Shown in pieces: positions 26,336 to 38,200 of a stretch of 64,000 nt of DNA. Within the stretch, counting starts at the first letter, position 1. The number at the start of each line of letters is the position of its first letter. Origin of the DNA: Thermothielavioides terrestris NRRL 8126 (Eukaryota > Ascomycota > Sordariomycetes > Sordariales > Chaetomiaceae); NCBI RefSeq assembly GCF_000226115.1, contig NC_016458.1, positions 7,536,001 through 7,600,000 of the forward strand, given 5' to 3'. The notes beneath the pieces are model-generated. The model was not told where the DNA came from, did not search any database, and saw nothing but the letters and a program-made list of their open reading frames with translations. The position numbers and the translations under genes are program-made.

Positions 26336-26560
26336 TATATAGGAAGAAGGAAGCCTAAGCTCCTATAGGCAGGAATTTATACCTCCTCCTAGATCTAGGC
26401 GCTCTAATTGGCTAGAATTACGTTTTAGAATTTCTTATAGCTTTATATAACCTACTCCTATACAATCTACTGTTTATAAGGATTTCCTATATTCTAGTTT
26501 TTCGTAGTACAGTTATTCAACTATATATACTTAGGCGCTCTATTGAACAATTAGGGGGTA

Positions 26561-26759
26561 TGTCACGTCAGGGGTAAGGGGCTTAGAGCTTGGTATAGCG
26601 CATTGGCCATAGTTTCCCTACTCCTGGATGTATATATACCACGCTCTGTTCAGTCTTTAGCTTTCCTTTGTACTAGAACAACGCACTCTCTTTGTATTCC
26701 GATGCTCTGCTACGATCCCACCGTTGCATCCACGCCTTGTAGCTCGCTATAGCGTGTCA
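26561..26759 (+). repeat. Right LTR of Copia-A
   Basis: 199 bp, partner of 37-235. Most Cs and Gs that are mutated in the left LTR are retained. GC-normal DNA begins at the very next base after GGAGG. Confidence 0.93.
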
Positions 26760-28549
26760 GGAGGCGCTCGGAAACGGCTGCCAGGTGTACGGCTGGACTT
26801 GCCTAGGTGGGCTAGCATCCGGGTTTGTTTCGGTGTGCGCCGAGTCGGCCAAGAAGACTCTCGGCTTTTTGGGGGCTTGAAATCCATGCAGGTACCTAAG
26901 GTAGTGTACTGTGTCCTGCGTCTGGTGCTGTTTCGAGACTTTCTTTTCTTTCTAAATTTGTCCAGGCCCGTGTGCGACAACGGGCTTGCAATAACTAACC
27001 CCTCGAAGGTATCGAGTGACACACCGGCAACCATGTGCGGCTGAGATACACTAGCGAATCCCGCCTGGTCGTCGATCATTCCAGGTCCCTGGTCCATCGC
27101 GAGCCGCTCTGGCGGTAAGGCGTGCTATCGTATCGGGAAGTATACTACACTAGTATATTCCCCACCAGTCAGGTAATCCGTAAGTGTACGGACAACTCCG
27201 CAAGTGTAGTGTACACTAGGGTACGCTACACACATCGATCCAGCAATACGAGGGCCCGCTTTTCCTTTGGGCCCTCTTGTGTGCGTGGCTCCAAGCAAAG
27301 CAGGGAATGGACAGCCACGGATGCGAGTCCCTGTGTGCTTCTGTCATGTTGATGAGACAGGCCTCCGTCTTGGATCTCACATTGCGCGGTTCCCACACAC
27401 AGCGCGCGCTTGCTGTCGTCATGTCTTGGACCTGGGTTTCCAGCGGCATCGTCGCTGCCCGCTGCTGCCGAGAAGCACCGTTTTGATTGGTTCACATTGG
27501 CGAGTGAGCAATTGGCGATCCTGCAAACGCACCTGCCTCTGCTGGCGGTGGTGAAGCTAGCAGAGATACGGTTATACTCTGACAACCCCGCTGGCACACT
27601 ATCGTTCCGTCCACTGCAGTACCTACGGAGTGCTACCCTGTAAGCCACATATTACCTTCCCATTATCCCAGGGATACACCGCAGAGGTCGAGGCTGTCAA
27701 GGATGCGTGCGGTATCCGCCCGAGCCCCCGCGTGGCTGCTTCTTCCCCCTGCTCGCTGCCGCAGATGACACTCGGGCTGTTGCAGCGCGCCCTCGACAGT
27801 TGAGGGCTGAAAGCTGCATTAGACCAACGAATAGTGCATGCTCGTTTCTGCGAGGCGACTCTTTAAAAATTGCTCTTGCTACTTCGGCCCTCCTCTTCCC
27901 GTTGTGAGGCAACGCCAACTTCTCGCTCGGGCTATTACTTCTCGGTCTTCCCTACCACTTTGCTGTTTCTGCCTCTCTCTCATTGCTGCCAGCCGCACTC
28001 TTCCGCATTGACAGTTGACGGTACTGGAGTGGGCGTCTTTGTCCTGTCGTTTTCTCCCACGATCCATCCCCCCACTACTTACGTTAGTTCGACAATCAAA
28101 GCCCGAGCTTGGCTGGGCCGGCTGAGTGTTTGTGCCTGCCAGCCCATCTGTTGACTCGATCAACTCGCCCGAGGACCGCAACGGCTTTCTCGTCCCGAGC
28201 TTTTGTTTCCATCCCTTCGCAGGCCGTTGTTTCACTGCTTCCGGCTGCCGCCTTGTTGTCGGCCTTTTGCTGGACCCTAACAACGAGCTTCAAGATAGCA
28301 ACTCTGACGCCTGCCGCCACGCTCCATCCCGCCCGATTTATGCAGCCGATGATGACTTGATTTCTCCAAACGCATCCTGCACCCCGCGAACCCTTACCTT
28401 GTTCAGTTGTTCTCGTGGCCTTCCCTGCTACCCCGATCCAACCTGGAAGTGCGCAAGGTCGAAGAGAGCCTCGACTTGACTCCGCCGCCTGACGGACTCC
28501 GACATATCAGCCGCCCTCCAGAGCACCAGGTGTGGGCACAGTCAACACC
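26760..28549. other. Gene-free stretch and promoter/leader region of the 28550 gene
   Basis: Normal base composition, no RIP signature. Several overlapping open frames below 140 codons occur on both strands, but none resembles a known protein. Pyrimidine-rich tracts at 27930-28080 and 28160-28400 are typical of a fungal promoter and 5' leader for the downstream gene. Confidence 0.6.
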
Positions 28550-29953
28550 ATGTCGGTGTTCTCTATGATCAAGAAAGGCCGCCAGGCTGCCAAGGAGCAT
28601 CGTGCGGAGCTGGCCAAGAAGGAGAAGGATGAAGCACAAAAGCCTCCCTACAAGCACATACCCACGCATGCTGCCATCGACGCCCTGTCAGGCGGGCCAG
28701 CCGGCTGGAGGGAAAACGACAGAGCAAGGATACTTGAGCAGAACCGGAGACGCAGCGCCATGACGGCTAGCGGCATCGGCATGAGCGGCGTCTCGACGCC
28801 TATGCATGCGGGCATGCCTCGCGTGCACAGCGCTCTTTCCAACGTCTCATACCCGTCAGCCTACGCGACGCCCGTCGTGCATGTGCCCCGGAATTACAGC
28901 TACAGCAGCATGCCGCCGGGCTGGGCCCTACATTCGAGGGAGTTCAGCTACAGCCCCATCGACATGGCGACCACCTCGCCAAAGGGCAAGGAGGTTGAGA
29001 GGATCATCGACTCGTCGCGCACAAGCCGGTCCTCCAGCAAGGTGTCAGCTGGCCGGATCCCGCTCCCGCCCAGTGGGCAGTTGGGAAGTGTCGATGGCTC
29101 ACCGTCACCCGTCGAAAGCTCGGGCAACTCGACCAGCTCGCAGGACGACTTGGAGATGAAGCCGGTGGTTAGGCACAGTCTCCCGGTCCCTCCCCCGCCC
29201 TCCAGTGTTGCCCAGCCTGCCAGACTTACGAGCGGCACCGAACACATCCACAGACTGCATCCTGGTCGTTCGCGCAGAGTATCCGACCCGACCCAGTCCG
29301 CCGCGGCACCCCGACGCCCACTTGCTGACGATATCCCTCCTGTTCCGGCGCTTCCACCCATAGAGTTCGGCACCGCCATCACCACGCCGGAGGCGTTCTC
29401 ATCGGCCACTTCCAGCGCCAGTTCGGTCACTACGGCGCCCGTTGGATCGAGTGCGTCGCTTTCCGCCAAGATTGTGCCAGCGATTGCAACTCCAACTGTG
29501 CTCCAGACGGAGGAAGTGGAGGCGCCCCGGCAGGCGGAGCTTGTCACGGGAGAATCCTCGGGCGAGGAAGAGGTTGCGCCCGCTACCCCGGCTGCTTCGA
29601 GCGTCCCGACGGCGGTGGTCGGCTCCCCGAAAAAGGCACGGAGAACATCGAAGATAGCCAGGTTCGCCGAACTCGAGCCGATCAAATCCAACACAACGGT
29701 GACCCTCGAGCCGACCACGCCCCTGCCGGAGCAGGCGACAAAAGAGAAAGAGCAGAAGAGACGACCTACGTCGACAGCCACGGCCCTTCCGACGAGCTTT
29801 GACGAAAGCGCCCTGTCCACGCCCAAGGAGATTGCTCTGCCCACTTCCAAACCTGGCAAGCTCTCCAAGGGCCCCGCAGCGGTGAACGGGAAGCTGGTGA
29901 AGAAGAACCGCTGGTCGCTAAGGAACAGCAAGAGCACTGCCGTGGCCGTCTGA
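28550..29953 (+). CDS. Conserved fungal protein of unknown function (467 aa)
   Basis: Single exon from ATG 28550 (context CACCATG) to TGA 29953. An upstream in-frame GTG (28532) is not used as the start. The N-terminal ~75 residues are basic and helical (KKGRQAAKEHRAELAKKEKD, then PPYKHIPTHAAIDALSG and an R-rich segment); in my memory this block recurs in Pezizomycotina hypothetical proteins. The rest is Ser/Pro/Thr-rich, predicted disordered, with proline runs (about 215-225 and 265-275) and a basic C-terminus (KKNRWSLRNSK). No catalytic motif, signal peptide or membrane segment. A scaffold or regulatory role is possible but unsupported. It is the only gene between the two transposon islands and is itself free of RIP. 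Confidence 0.85.
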   Translation: MSVFSMIKKGRQAAKEHRAELAKKEKDEAQKPPYKHIPTHAAIDALSGGPAGWRENDRARILEQNRRRSAMTASGIGMSGVSTPMHAGMPRVHSALSNVSYPSAYATPVVHVPRNYSYSSMPPGWALHSREFSYSPIDMATTSPKGKEVERIIDSSRTSRSSSKVSAGRIPLPPSGQLGSVDGSPSPVESSGNSTSSQDDLEMKPVVRHSLPVPPPPSSVAQPARLTSGTEHIHRLHPGRSRRVSDPTQSAAAPRRPLADDIPPVPALPPIEFGTAITTPEAFSSATSSASSVTTAPVGSSASLSAKIVPAIATPTVLQTEEVEAPRQAELVTGESSGEEEVAPATPAASSVPTAVVGSPKKARRTSKIARFAELEPIKSNTTVTLEPTTPLPEQATKEKEQKRRPTSTATALPTSFDESALSTPKEIALPTSKPGKLSKGPAAVNGKLVKKNRWSLRNSKSTAVAV

Positions 29954-31045
29954 GCATGGATTTCTGGCCATATCCGCCTGGGCAGGTACCCTTTTTTTGC
30001 TAGGACGCATCGTCACTTAAGACACTCTGTCTTGTCTGCCTGTCATCTCCTTTGTTTCAAGTCCGGCCCGCGCAGGGAATCAGCATCATCTGCGTTTGAC
30101 TATCACTAATCTGGCGTTGGTCATTTCTGGATTATGAAGCGTTCTTGGTTATTTCACCGTGGCTTTCTCTATGATATGGCATTAAAACATTTTGGGATCT
30201 CTCTTCTGCGGACTGGCTTTAGTGTTATTTGGTCTTGGGCAGTTAGAATTGGGCTGGAGGGACGGTGCCTGGAACATGTTAGGCTTGCGATGGACTCTCA
30301 GACTTTTGTGGAGGCCCTTTTTGGTTATCAGCTGGAGCCATTTCTGGGCGGGACCCGTTTGAGAAGGGACCAGCAGAGTCGCCTGCCTCCCTGGCTTGCC
30401 TTTCACACTATGGTGCTATCTTGCACCGAGTTCATTTGTCAATAGCTGGCAGCCGATAATGATCACGACACAGGACCCGTGCATGCGGGCCTTTTTGATG
30501 CAATGAGTTCCCAATGCTGACTGCAGATTATCAATCTGTACTGTTCTGTTTTCGACCCAACCTGCTGGGTCATCCTTCCTGCAGTCCTCTGCAGTAGCGC
30601 AGATGGCGCCTTTTTTTTTCTTGCCTCGCCGGCGACCTCACCGCTACGCTTGCATGCCTGCCGTGTCCCGAGCCAGGGAACCGTACTTGCAAGAGCTGCC
30701 GGGCTTCCGTAACCCAGCCAATTGATCCCGGTCGTGACGGTTGTGTGCGTCGTCTGTTGGCCTGGGATGACGCACCGCCTTGTGTTGGGGGCGGATTGTT
30801 CCCACTTCTTCTCACCATGACAGGACTTGGTTCCCGTCGTCTGCTTGGCTTGGTTGGTTCCGAAGCGAGCATGATAGCTCCATTGGATAGGTACCAGATA
30901 AGACTCCCTCTTCCAGGACGGGTTTCCGCTCAACTGTCTGTTGCTCGGACCTTTTGTTCTCCAGTGCGGTCAGAGCTGAGCCTGATTTTGACAAGTCATG
31001 GTACACTGGAAACGACAGACGGCAACAACCGCTCTGAGTTGAGAG
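29954..31045. other. Intergenic DNA: 3' UTR and gene-free stretch
   Basis: GC-normal sequence between the 28550 gene and the left inverted repeat of element G. Open frames of about 100-155 codons exist on both strands (for example 30134-30445 plus and 30463-30933 minus), but they overlap one another and show no family features. No RNA gene seen. Confidence 0.6.
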
Positions 31046-31214
31046 TTGTCGCTTCCAAACACCAGGCGAAAGTGGGTCCAAGTGCCTGCAATATACCCCA
31101 ATTTGAACAACAGTAGCTAACAGTGGGCAACCATCGCCATCGAATTTGAAGCTGTAGATACTGCAAAAAACGGCCTAAATAGCCATTTTCTAGTGTTTTT
31201 ACGTGCTTGTTGAT
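31046..31214 (+). repeat. Left terminal inverted repeat of element G
   Basis: Reverse complement of 43655-43823 over all 169 bases, with about a dozen differences. Homology stops abruptly at both ends (inner flanks GGCTCT against ATCCGC). Confidence 0.9.
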
Positions 31215-31477
31215 GGCTCTACGGTTTATTCTAGCTTAGTTAGCTAGCGATCAATCGAATACTGGGCGCAATGCCGAATACTTACCCCTAAACCCCTGCT
31301 TCCTAGCTACCGACTTATTCTTAGGCGTTCAGTATACTTTGATAGCTTATCGCTATCTTCTGGCCTTTTTGAAGCTATAGATAATGCCTTATTTAAAGGC
31401 ACTGTATAGAATTCCGTAGTATTGCGCCCTCTATACCTCCTAGCATTGCCTAGCTTGCCTAGCGACCTCCTAACTCT

Positions 31478-32978
31478 ATGCTTAGGCGCCTAGGCGATCT
31501 ACCGCGTATAATCCTTCGATCTCGCCCTCTTTGCGCCCTAATACGGTTCTCGATAGCGCCTTTAAAGCGTAGTCGTATACCTTCGCAACGGAGTGAGGCG
31601 CCTAAGCTATCTTGCTATAGTGCCTACCTAGCTCCTAAACCTCTTAAACCTCCTAACCCCTCTAAGCCTGCTGCTAGTACCGCTAGTCAGATCAAAATTG
31701 TCTTATGCTATACTACTAAAGCCCTAGCCGATATAACGCCTATTAGCAATAAGTAGATTAGAGTTGTCTCGTGTTATACCGCTAAAGCTGCTAAAGCTAC
31801 TATATCTAAAGCTACCGCTACCCCTACTACTAAGGCCCTAGCCGATATAACGCCTACTAGCAATAAGCGGATTAGGGTCGTTTTACACTATACTACTAAA
31901 GCTGCTACTGCTATAGAACTGATCTAGCGTCGCTAAGCTTATAATATATTGAAGCTATATAATAGTAGTGGATCTACTACTTGTTTACGTTTATAGTCGA
32001 AGCCTACGTCTTATTTAAAGCCCTAAGTATATTCGAAATTACGTTCTATATCCTAGGGGCGTTTAGATCGCTAGTTGCAACGGTCTCGACTACCGCCCTC
32101 TAAACTAATTAAAATACTTGATTTAAAGGAAGGTTTTAATATAGTAGATACTTTGTAAAGCCGCTTATAAAAGGAGGATATTAATATCTATATATATAAT
32201 AAGCTATTATCTTTGCTACTATAGCTATTACAATGGTTCAATGTATTACGCTTATCGTACTAGTCTTCTCAATTGCTAGATACCTTGCCGCTATTAGTAT
32301 AATTGTAGGCCTGAACCTAAGACCGCCCTTAATCGCCTACGCTAGATGCCTCGCCACTATTGGTACAATTATAGGCCTAAACCTAAGACTGCTCCTAATC
32401 GTCTACGCTAGATACTACGCTACTAGCTTATATACTACGTTCCCCTTGTTGTTGAGCCAACAATACGTTAGTAGAATAGCCTACCCTACTAAACGCGATT
32501 ATCGTCAACATTACCTATACTACTGTGTTTTTCCTAAATACGTTCTACCGAAGCCTTCGAATACCGCTACCACTTCTATAGGAGCGGACCTATCGCTATA
32601 AAGTTTAGGTAGAATACATTAAACAGGGCAATAAGGTTAACGATTTAGCTATTAGCAATAGTTTAGGTATAAAGATCGAGGATATTATATCTAGCCTATA
32701 CAACGAAGTGGTCAATAACGTTTAACGAAGTAGTATTACATTAGATCTCAAATATATAGCTACTTCTATAAGTATAGTTGCCTATATAAACGTAAAAGCT
32801 AACCTAACAGTCTAGTCAAATTCGAAGAGGGTACATTCTTTATAAATATACCTAATATATATTAGCGGCATCGACAAACTAATAAAGGCGCTATTAAGCC
32901 AACCTACGAAGGACTATTTTATTAGTATCGAGTATAAATTCGAGCTAACCAATATACTTTGAGTAGTATCCCTAGCTA
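31478..32978 (+). pseudogene. Element G companion frame, 5' part
   Basis: Begins at ATG 31478 (MLRRLGDLPRIILRSRP) and is open to 31756, then continues with RIP-type stops. Basic and Pro/Ser-rich at the start; contains two similar blocks (ALADITP-S-NK, near 31720 and 31837). The frame continues after removal of Gypsy-F and one CTTCT, joining 40755 without a shift. No family recognised. Confidence 0.5.
32275..32415 (+). repeat. 66 bp tandem repeat, about two copies
   Basis: The block from GCTAGATACCTTGCCGCTAT to the next GCTAGATGCCTCGCCACTAT repeats with a 66 bp period (a multiple of three), inside the companion frame of element G. Differences are mostly transitions. Confidence 0.75.
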
Positions 32979-32983
32979 CTTCT

Positions 32984-33243
32984 TGTAACGTGCTAGCCTT
33001 ATAGCGTCTGTAGATAAGCGCACAATGTTCTATTCAACTACCTTAAGGAGAGAAAAGGAGAAGTACAGGTGGCGGCCTTCGTACATAGAGTTTTCAGGGG
33101 CTCGCGTATAGGGGGCTCGGACCAACGTTATTCTAGGCGCGAGATAGGCCCGCCACAGGCCTGTGTCGGGTCTAGTATAGGACCGCTATAGATCCTAGGC
33201 ATAGCCCTATATACCTAGCCTAGGTATAGCCCGGTCTATAATA
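32984..33243 (-). repeat. LTR of Gypsy-F (3' LTR in element orientation)
   Basis: Matches 40495-40749 and solo LTR E, with transitions. The end on the pol side has mutated from ATAACA to ATAATA. Confidence 0.92.
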
Positions 33244-33964
33244 TACCCCCCCCTTCTAGATAGGGAGCTGAATTAGAGTAGTCTAGCGTAGTTGCTTACT
33301 AGGTACTTGCCAACTATTTATTTATATCGCTTTAGTAGGACGCTAATTAGCCTCTTCCCTAACTACGCTTTCTCTTATAGTAGCTACACTATACAAGGCT
33401 TACCTACCAGTTGTATACGACCTAGGCCCCTCTTACCCACTAAAACTCCTCCTCCTCCTACGAACCTTACGCTCTATATTTACTCCCCGCTACTACCGTA
33501 CGCTCTTATCCCTCCCTCGTAGTTCCTTTTCTATCCTCTCTATATATAGGCTCTTCCTACTTTAATCTCGTTTCGTATATGCTCTTTGTCCACTATACTC
33601 TTACTCTATATACGTCTCTCAACCTTTCTATATATAGCAACGCCTATGTCGCCCTTACTACTTCTATTATACGTTTACGCTATATCCTACTAGCAATGCC
33701 CCTATCTTTTGTATAACCCTTTTATATCTACGATAATACTGTTTCGACCCTATTGTAGACCTAGTAAAAACCCGCTATATACCTAGTTTATCCCTACAAC
33801 TTTTCCTACTTATATATACTCGACTTTCTATCGCTTCTTTATATATATACCCTATATATACTGCGATTACTCGCCTTTAGCCTCTATAATAGCTCCCTAT
33901 TCCCTTCGCAATAGCAATGTATTCCTAAAGATCGTTTATTTCATTTATATCTATATCCACTAAA

Positions 33965-35190
33965 ATGTCGGTTATAACCGCTTTGCTTAGTAGTAGTAGC
34001 AAGGGGCGCTATCCTAGAGGGGATAACAACGAGGACTATAATATATATCACTCTATATTAGGCCTACCTTAGCCCTAAACTAGAAGCTAACAGTGTCTTA
34101 GACAGAACTATAACAATTATAGTAACTCCTTTTACTACGCTATTAGCGGCTATATTGTTAAGGGCGATTCTAATAACAAGGACAACGCCCTTCCTAAAGA
34201 GGAGGGGGACGTCTACCTAAACTATATTAAGTAGCTTCTATATAACAACTTCGTTAATTACGTCTAAAGCTATAGAGAGAGCTATATAGAGTATACAAAG
34301 TTATATACTAAGTGCCGTTAGGATTTAGCACTCTAGGCTACTAACGCCTCCCTATACTTAGGCTTAAAACGCTTAGTTAAACTCTATACTAATAATTAAG
34401 TCGTTGTAGAGCTTACCTAAAAGAAGACTAAAACCGAGCTAGCTCACTACACTATTTTAAAGGCACTGTTCGTTGTATTTATATACAACTTTTATAATGT
34501 AATTGGCATAGCTCTATAGTACCAATCTCTAGTACGTTTAGCCTTCGCCTCTAATACGCCTCTGGCTACCCCCTCTATACCTTCGACTCTAGGTTGCTAT
34601 AGAGCCCTAGTTCTATACTAGGCTCCTTAGGACAGCCTTGCCTTACAGTAAAATAGCCGCTTAGTTAAGTATATTATAAAGCACTTCGAATCCTCCTATA
34701 GGGAGAACCGTCGTATTGTAAACGCTATTTATACAATAGTATAGTCTTAGGCCACTGTCCTCGAGACGAACTTACACCTAGCGGATTATATAATTGCGTT
34801 TACTACCCCCTCGCCTATATATACTCTTTAGAGGTCCCGCCCCTGCTTCTCACCTTATATGTATATACCCTCCTTCGACCTACACTATAGGCGACGCCTA
34901 TCCTCCCCTATAGAGGACGTCTTGTACGCCTATTAAGTGTATATACCGCCTTTGCTCTATACCCCCTATACGCCTGTTCTAGCCCTATACGTGCCCGCTC
35001 TACCTATATATCTATTCGAGGATAAGGAAGAGGATCTACTAGATGTAGAGTCTGTTATAGAACTAGAGTAGTCAATACCGCTTATATATCTTATTGTCCT
35101 TTTATATATAGTTACGTTCTATCTAGATTTAGGAGAGTAGTTGGACTTAGGTGTATTATAGTTTCTCTACGCCTAAGTGCTTACATTTGT
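33965..35190 (+). pseudogene. Antisense reading frame in the 3' region of Gypsy-F (unknown protein)
   Basis: A plus-strand frame from ATG 33965 (MSVITALLSSSSKGRYPRGD) runs about 400 codons, interrupted only by TAG/TAA/TGA stops compatible with RIP, and converges on the end of pol near 35.2 kb. It encodes an acidic N-terminal region, a helical middle and a Pro/Tyr-rich part (near 34800-34990). No family recognised. It occupies the same relative place as the antisense frame of Copia-A. Confidence 0.5.
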
Positions 35191-35249
35191 CTAAATAGGC
35201 AGTTCTTATAGGGTAGTCTATATATAAACATTGCATTTTCCTACTCTCT

Positions 35250-38200
35250 TCCTATTCAATATAGGCCTGTCGTTGTATTGTACGTCTCCCTACTCCTATT
35301 TAAATTCGTTAAGCGTAACTATATTAAGGAAGTTCTCTAAGGGCTCCTATATTAGTTTGTTATAACCTATCTACTTAACGTATACGTTGTAGTTCTTCCC
35401 CTTCCTCTATATGTTCTAAGCCTTAAGAATCGCTTCTACCCTATATTCCTACTAGGGAATACCCTTTTCTAATATAACCTATATAGGGTCTAGCCGCTTA
35501 TCTATAACCTTTTATAAAGGGAGTAAGTTGAAGGCTATTTATTTAACTAGGTTAATATAGAAGGTCGAATATAGGCTATATAGTATATTAAGCGTCATTG
35601 TCAAAGGAGTAGGTACTACGACTATCTTATACTTGGCGTTCAATTAGTCGAGCTTCTTACTAGGGCGGTTCGTCTTTATATTATATAGAGAGAGCTATAT
35701 CTTGTCCCCTACCTTAAACCGTTTAGCTAGGTAGTAGGAGCGGTTTATATCCGTCTACTACCGTTGCTATATATATACGATAGCGGCCTATATCTACTCT
35801 ATTCCCTCCTTTAGGTAGTGTAGAAACTGGGCGGCGCGACCCTCTAGGGACGCTATAGGCGCTATTAGGATTGTAATAAGCTGTATAGGACTTATATTAA
35901 ACCTATAGAGAAGGTAGTTCAAGCTTACCCTAGTTATAGACAAGTCCCTATTATTAAGCGCGAACTAGTAGGCTAGGAGGTATTTAGGCTAGTTATACTA
36001 TATAAAGGAGACGAAGATCTAGAAGATTGCCTATACTTCCTAGTTAACCTACTCTATACCCCTGTCTATCTAGGGGTAGTAGAAGGTCAACAAGAGCTGT
36101 TCTACCCCTACTACTTTATAAAGTATAGTCTAGAACCTATTTAGCTAGTCTGATCTATAGTTGGTTATAATCTAGGTTAAAAACCTATAAAAGCGCTACT
36201 AAACGTTATAGAACTGTAGAGTATACTTCTCCGCCTCTATCGAATATATAGCCTTGAGCTATATATATTTAGAAAGGTGGTCGGTGATTACTATAAGGTA
36301 GTAGAGCGCTTCCTTATTCCTTATAGAGAGGTCGATTATAAAGTTAATAAAGATCTGTTTCTAGAATTGGTTAGGAATAGGCAAGGGCTATAAGAGCCTT
36401 TGTTACAACTGTCTAGAGATCTTACTCTAGTAGTACTAGTTGCAATTCCTAATAAACTACTTTGTATTAGACGATATAAGGTCTTAATAGTAATCCCTCT
36501 AGAGCATTTTAAATAGCCTATTATAGCCTAGGTACCCTAATATAGTCGAGTTATAGATTCGTTAAATGATCGTAGTAGTTAGGGGCTCCTATATAGGGAG
36601 CTAGAGCTAGCTATAGAATAAGAGCGCGCTTTATATATTGAGGGAGTAGTTTACGATCTAGGTCTATACTGTATTTACCTCCTTTAGGAACTTCTAGGCT
36701 CTATTATAAATGGCCTAGAGCTAGTAAACGTAGTGCTTATCCTCAACGATACCCTCGTCCTATAGGGCAGCTAGCTACTTGTCCTCGAAGAGCGTCTCCC
36801 CTATAGATAGCCTAGCCTCCTCCTATACGCTAGTCTAGTATACTTTAATTGGGGGGAGTAGCTAGGCGATACGCTAGCTATCCTTAGGCTTGTCCTATTT
36901 ATACTAAGAGAGTATATTAGAGCGTAAGGCCTAGGACCCTAGTCGGTATTTTAGCTCGAAGTTAAATAGGAAAAGCGTCTCCGCCTATTAGGCCTATTGT
37001 TCGCTAATCGGATATAGCTAGGAGAAGTACTTAAGGTTCTTATAATCGGTTAGAATAGTAAAGGGAGCTACTACGCTCTAGAGCTCTGTCGACTATACTT
37101 TAAGGTAGGAGATAATAGCTAATAGCTCCTTATTGTAGATAGTATAGTTACGTTTAGTAGGGCTTAGTTTTATAGAGTAGTAGGCTATAGGATAGAGGAC
37201 CTTGTCCTCTCCCTACTAGGACAAGTATCCTCTAAGCACTATACTAGAATAGTCCGCTTTTATAATCGTCTCCCTCTCTAGATCCTACTAAACAAGGATT
37301 AGCTCCGATATAAACGTAGTCTTAAGTGTATTGAAGGCCTCCTATTCCTCTTTGCCCTAGTGGAATAGAATATTCTTATAAGTAAGGCGTATTAATAGGG
37401 CCGCCTTCTTAGAGAAGTTGGGGATAAAGTCGTAGTAGAAATTTATAAATTTAAGGAAGCTCTATACTCCTCGAACCCTATAAGGTGCCTCCTACTCGTA
37501 GATAGCCTTAATCTTCTTAGGGTCGGGATAGACATAGACTCCTACCTCTACAATATACCCTAGGTGTTACACGCAGTTGTAGGACACCTGTGGCCACCTG
37601 TGGCCAACTGTGCAAGTGTGGGCCCACTGGGCCCCACAACAGCACTAGGCCCTACAACAGCACTGGGCCCCGCAACAGTGCATAGGCCACTTTACGCACA
37701 GGCCACTACACTCCTGTATTTAGGAGGGCACTTGCCCGCATCTCACACTCTTGCAAAAAATAGACGATCTTGCACTCTTCCAAAACTCCTGCTTAGTTTG
37801 AGTGCGCCGCTGCTTTGGCTGACGAGGCTGGGCAGCAACCCACTTTGTTCGTGTAACACTAGGTACTTAACTTCTTTTATTACAAATATATATTTCTTAA
37901 GGTCTAGGTTGAGACCTACGTCTCTTAGTCTTCGGAGAACCTTACGCACCTTCTTTATATAGTCCTTCTAGCTCCTATCAAAGTATACTAAGACGTTGTC
38001 GAGGTATACTATTATATAGTCTTTTAGCGTTAGACTAAGGGCGTTGTTAATATATCTCTAAAATATTATAGGGGCATCTACAAGCCTAAAGGGGCAAACT
38101 AGCTACTCGAATAGTCTAAACCTTATATAAAACGCTATAAGGTGCTTATCCCCTTTAGCTATTTAGATATAGTAGAATATAGCCCTAATATCTAGCTTTA

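Larger units (their letters stand above)
37..26759 (+). mobile_element. Copia-A: outermost Ty1/copia LTR retrotransposon, carrying nested B, C, D and E
   Basis: Two 199 bp direct repeats (37-235 and 26561-26759) start TGTCACGTCAGGGG and end TGTCA (TATTA in the mutated left copy). They are flanked by the same 5 bp, GGAGG, at 32-36 and 26760-26764, so this is a single insertion. Removing B, D and E with their duplications leaves about 7.0 kb. The internal order gag, protease, integrase, RT, RNase H is that of Ty1/copia. Pol is cut by B inside the motif after integrase and by D near the RNase H end. All frames are broken by RIP-type stops, so the element cannot encode its own proteins. A polypurine tract (26551-26560) abuts the right LTR. 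The right LTR is less mutated than the left. Confidence 0.93.

Noticed and set aside
28948..29937. 329-codon minus-strand open frame
   Set aside because: Antisense shadow of the 28550-29953 gene; the plus strand has the better start context and a conserved N-terminal block.
37743..37949. 68-codon minus-strand frame
   Set aside because: A chimera: its first part is Gypsy-F RT (KVLRRLRDVGLNLDLKK) and the rest reads into the right end of element H, so it is not a gene.
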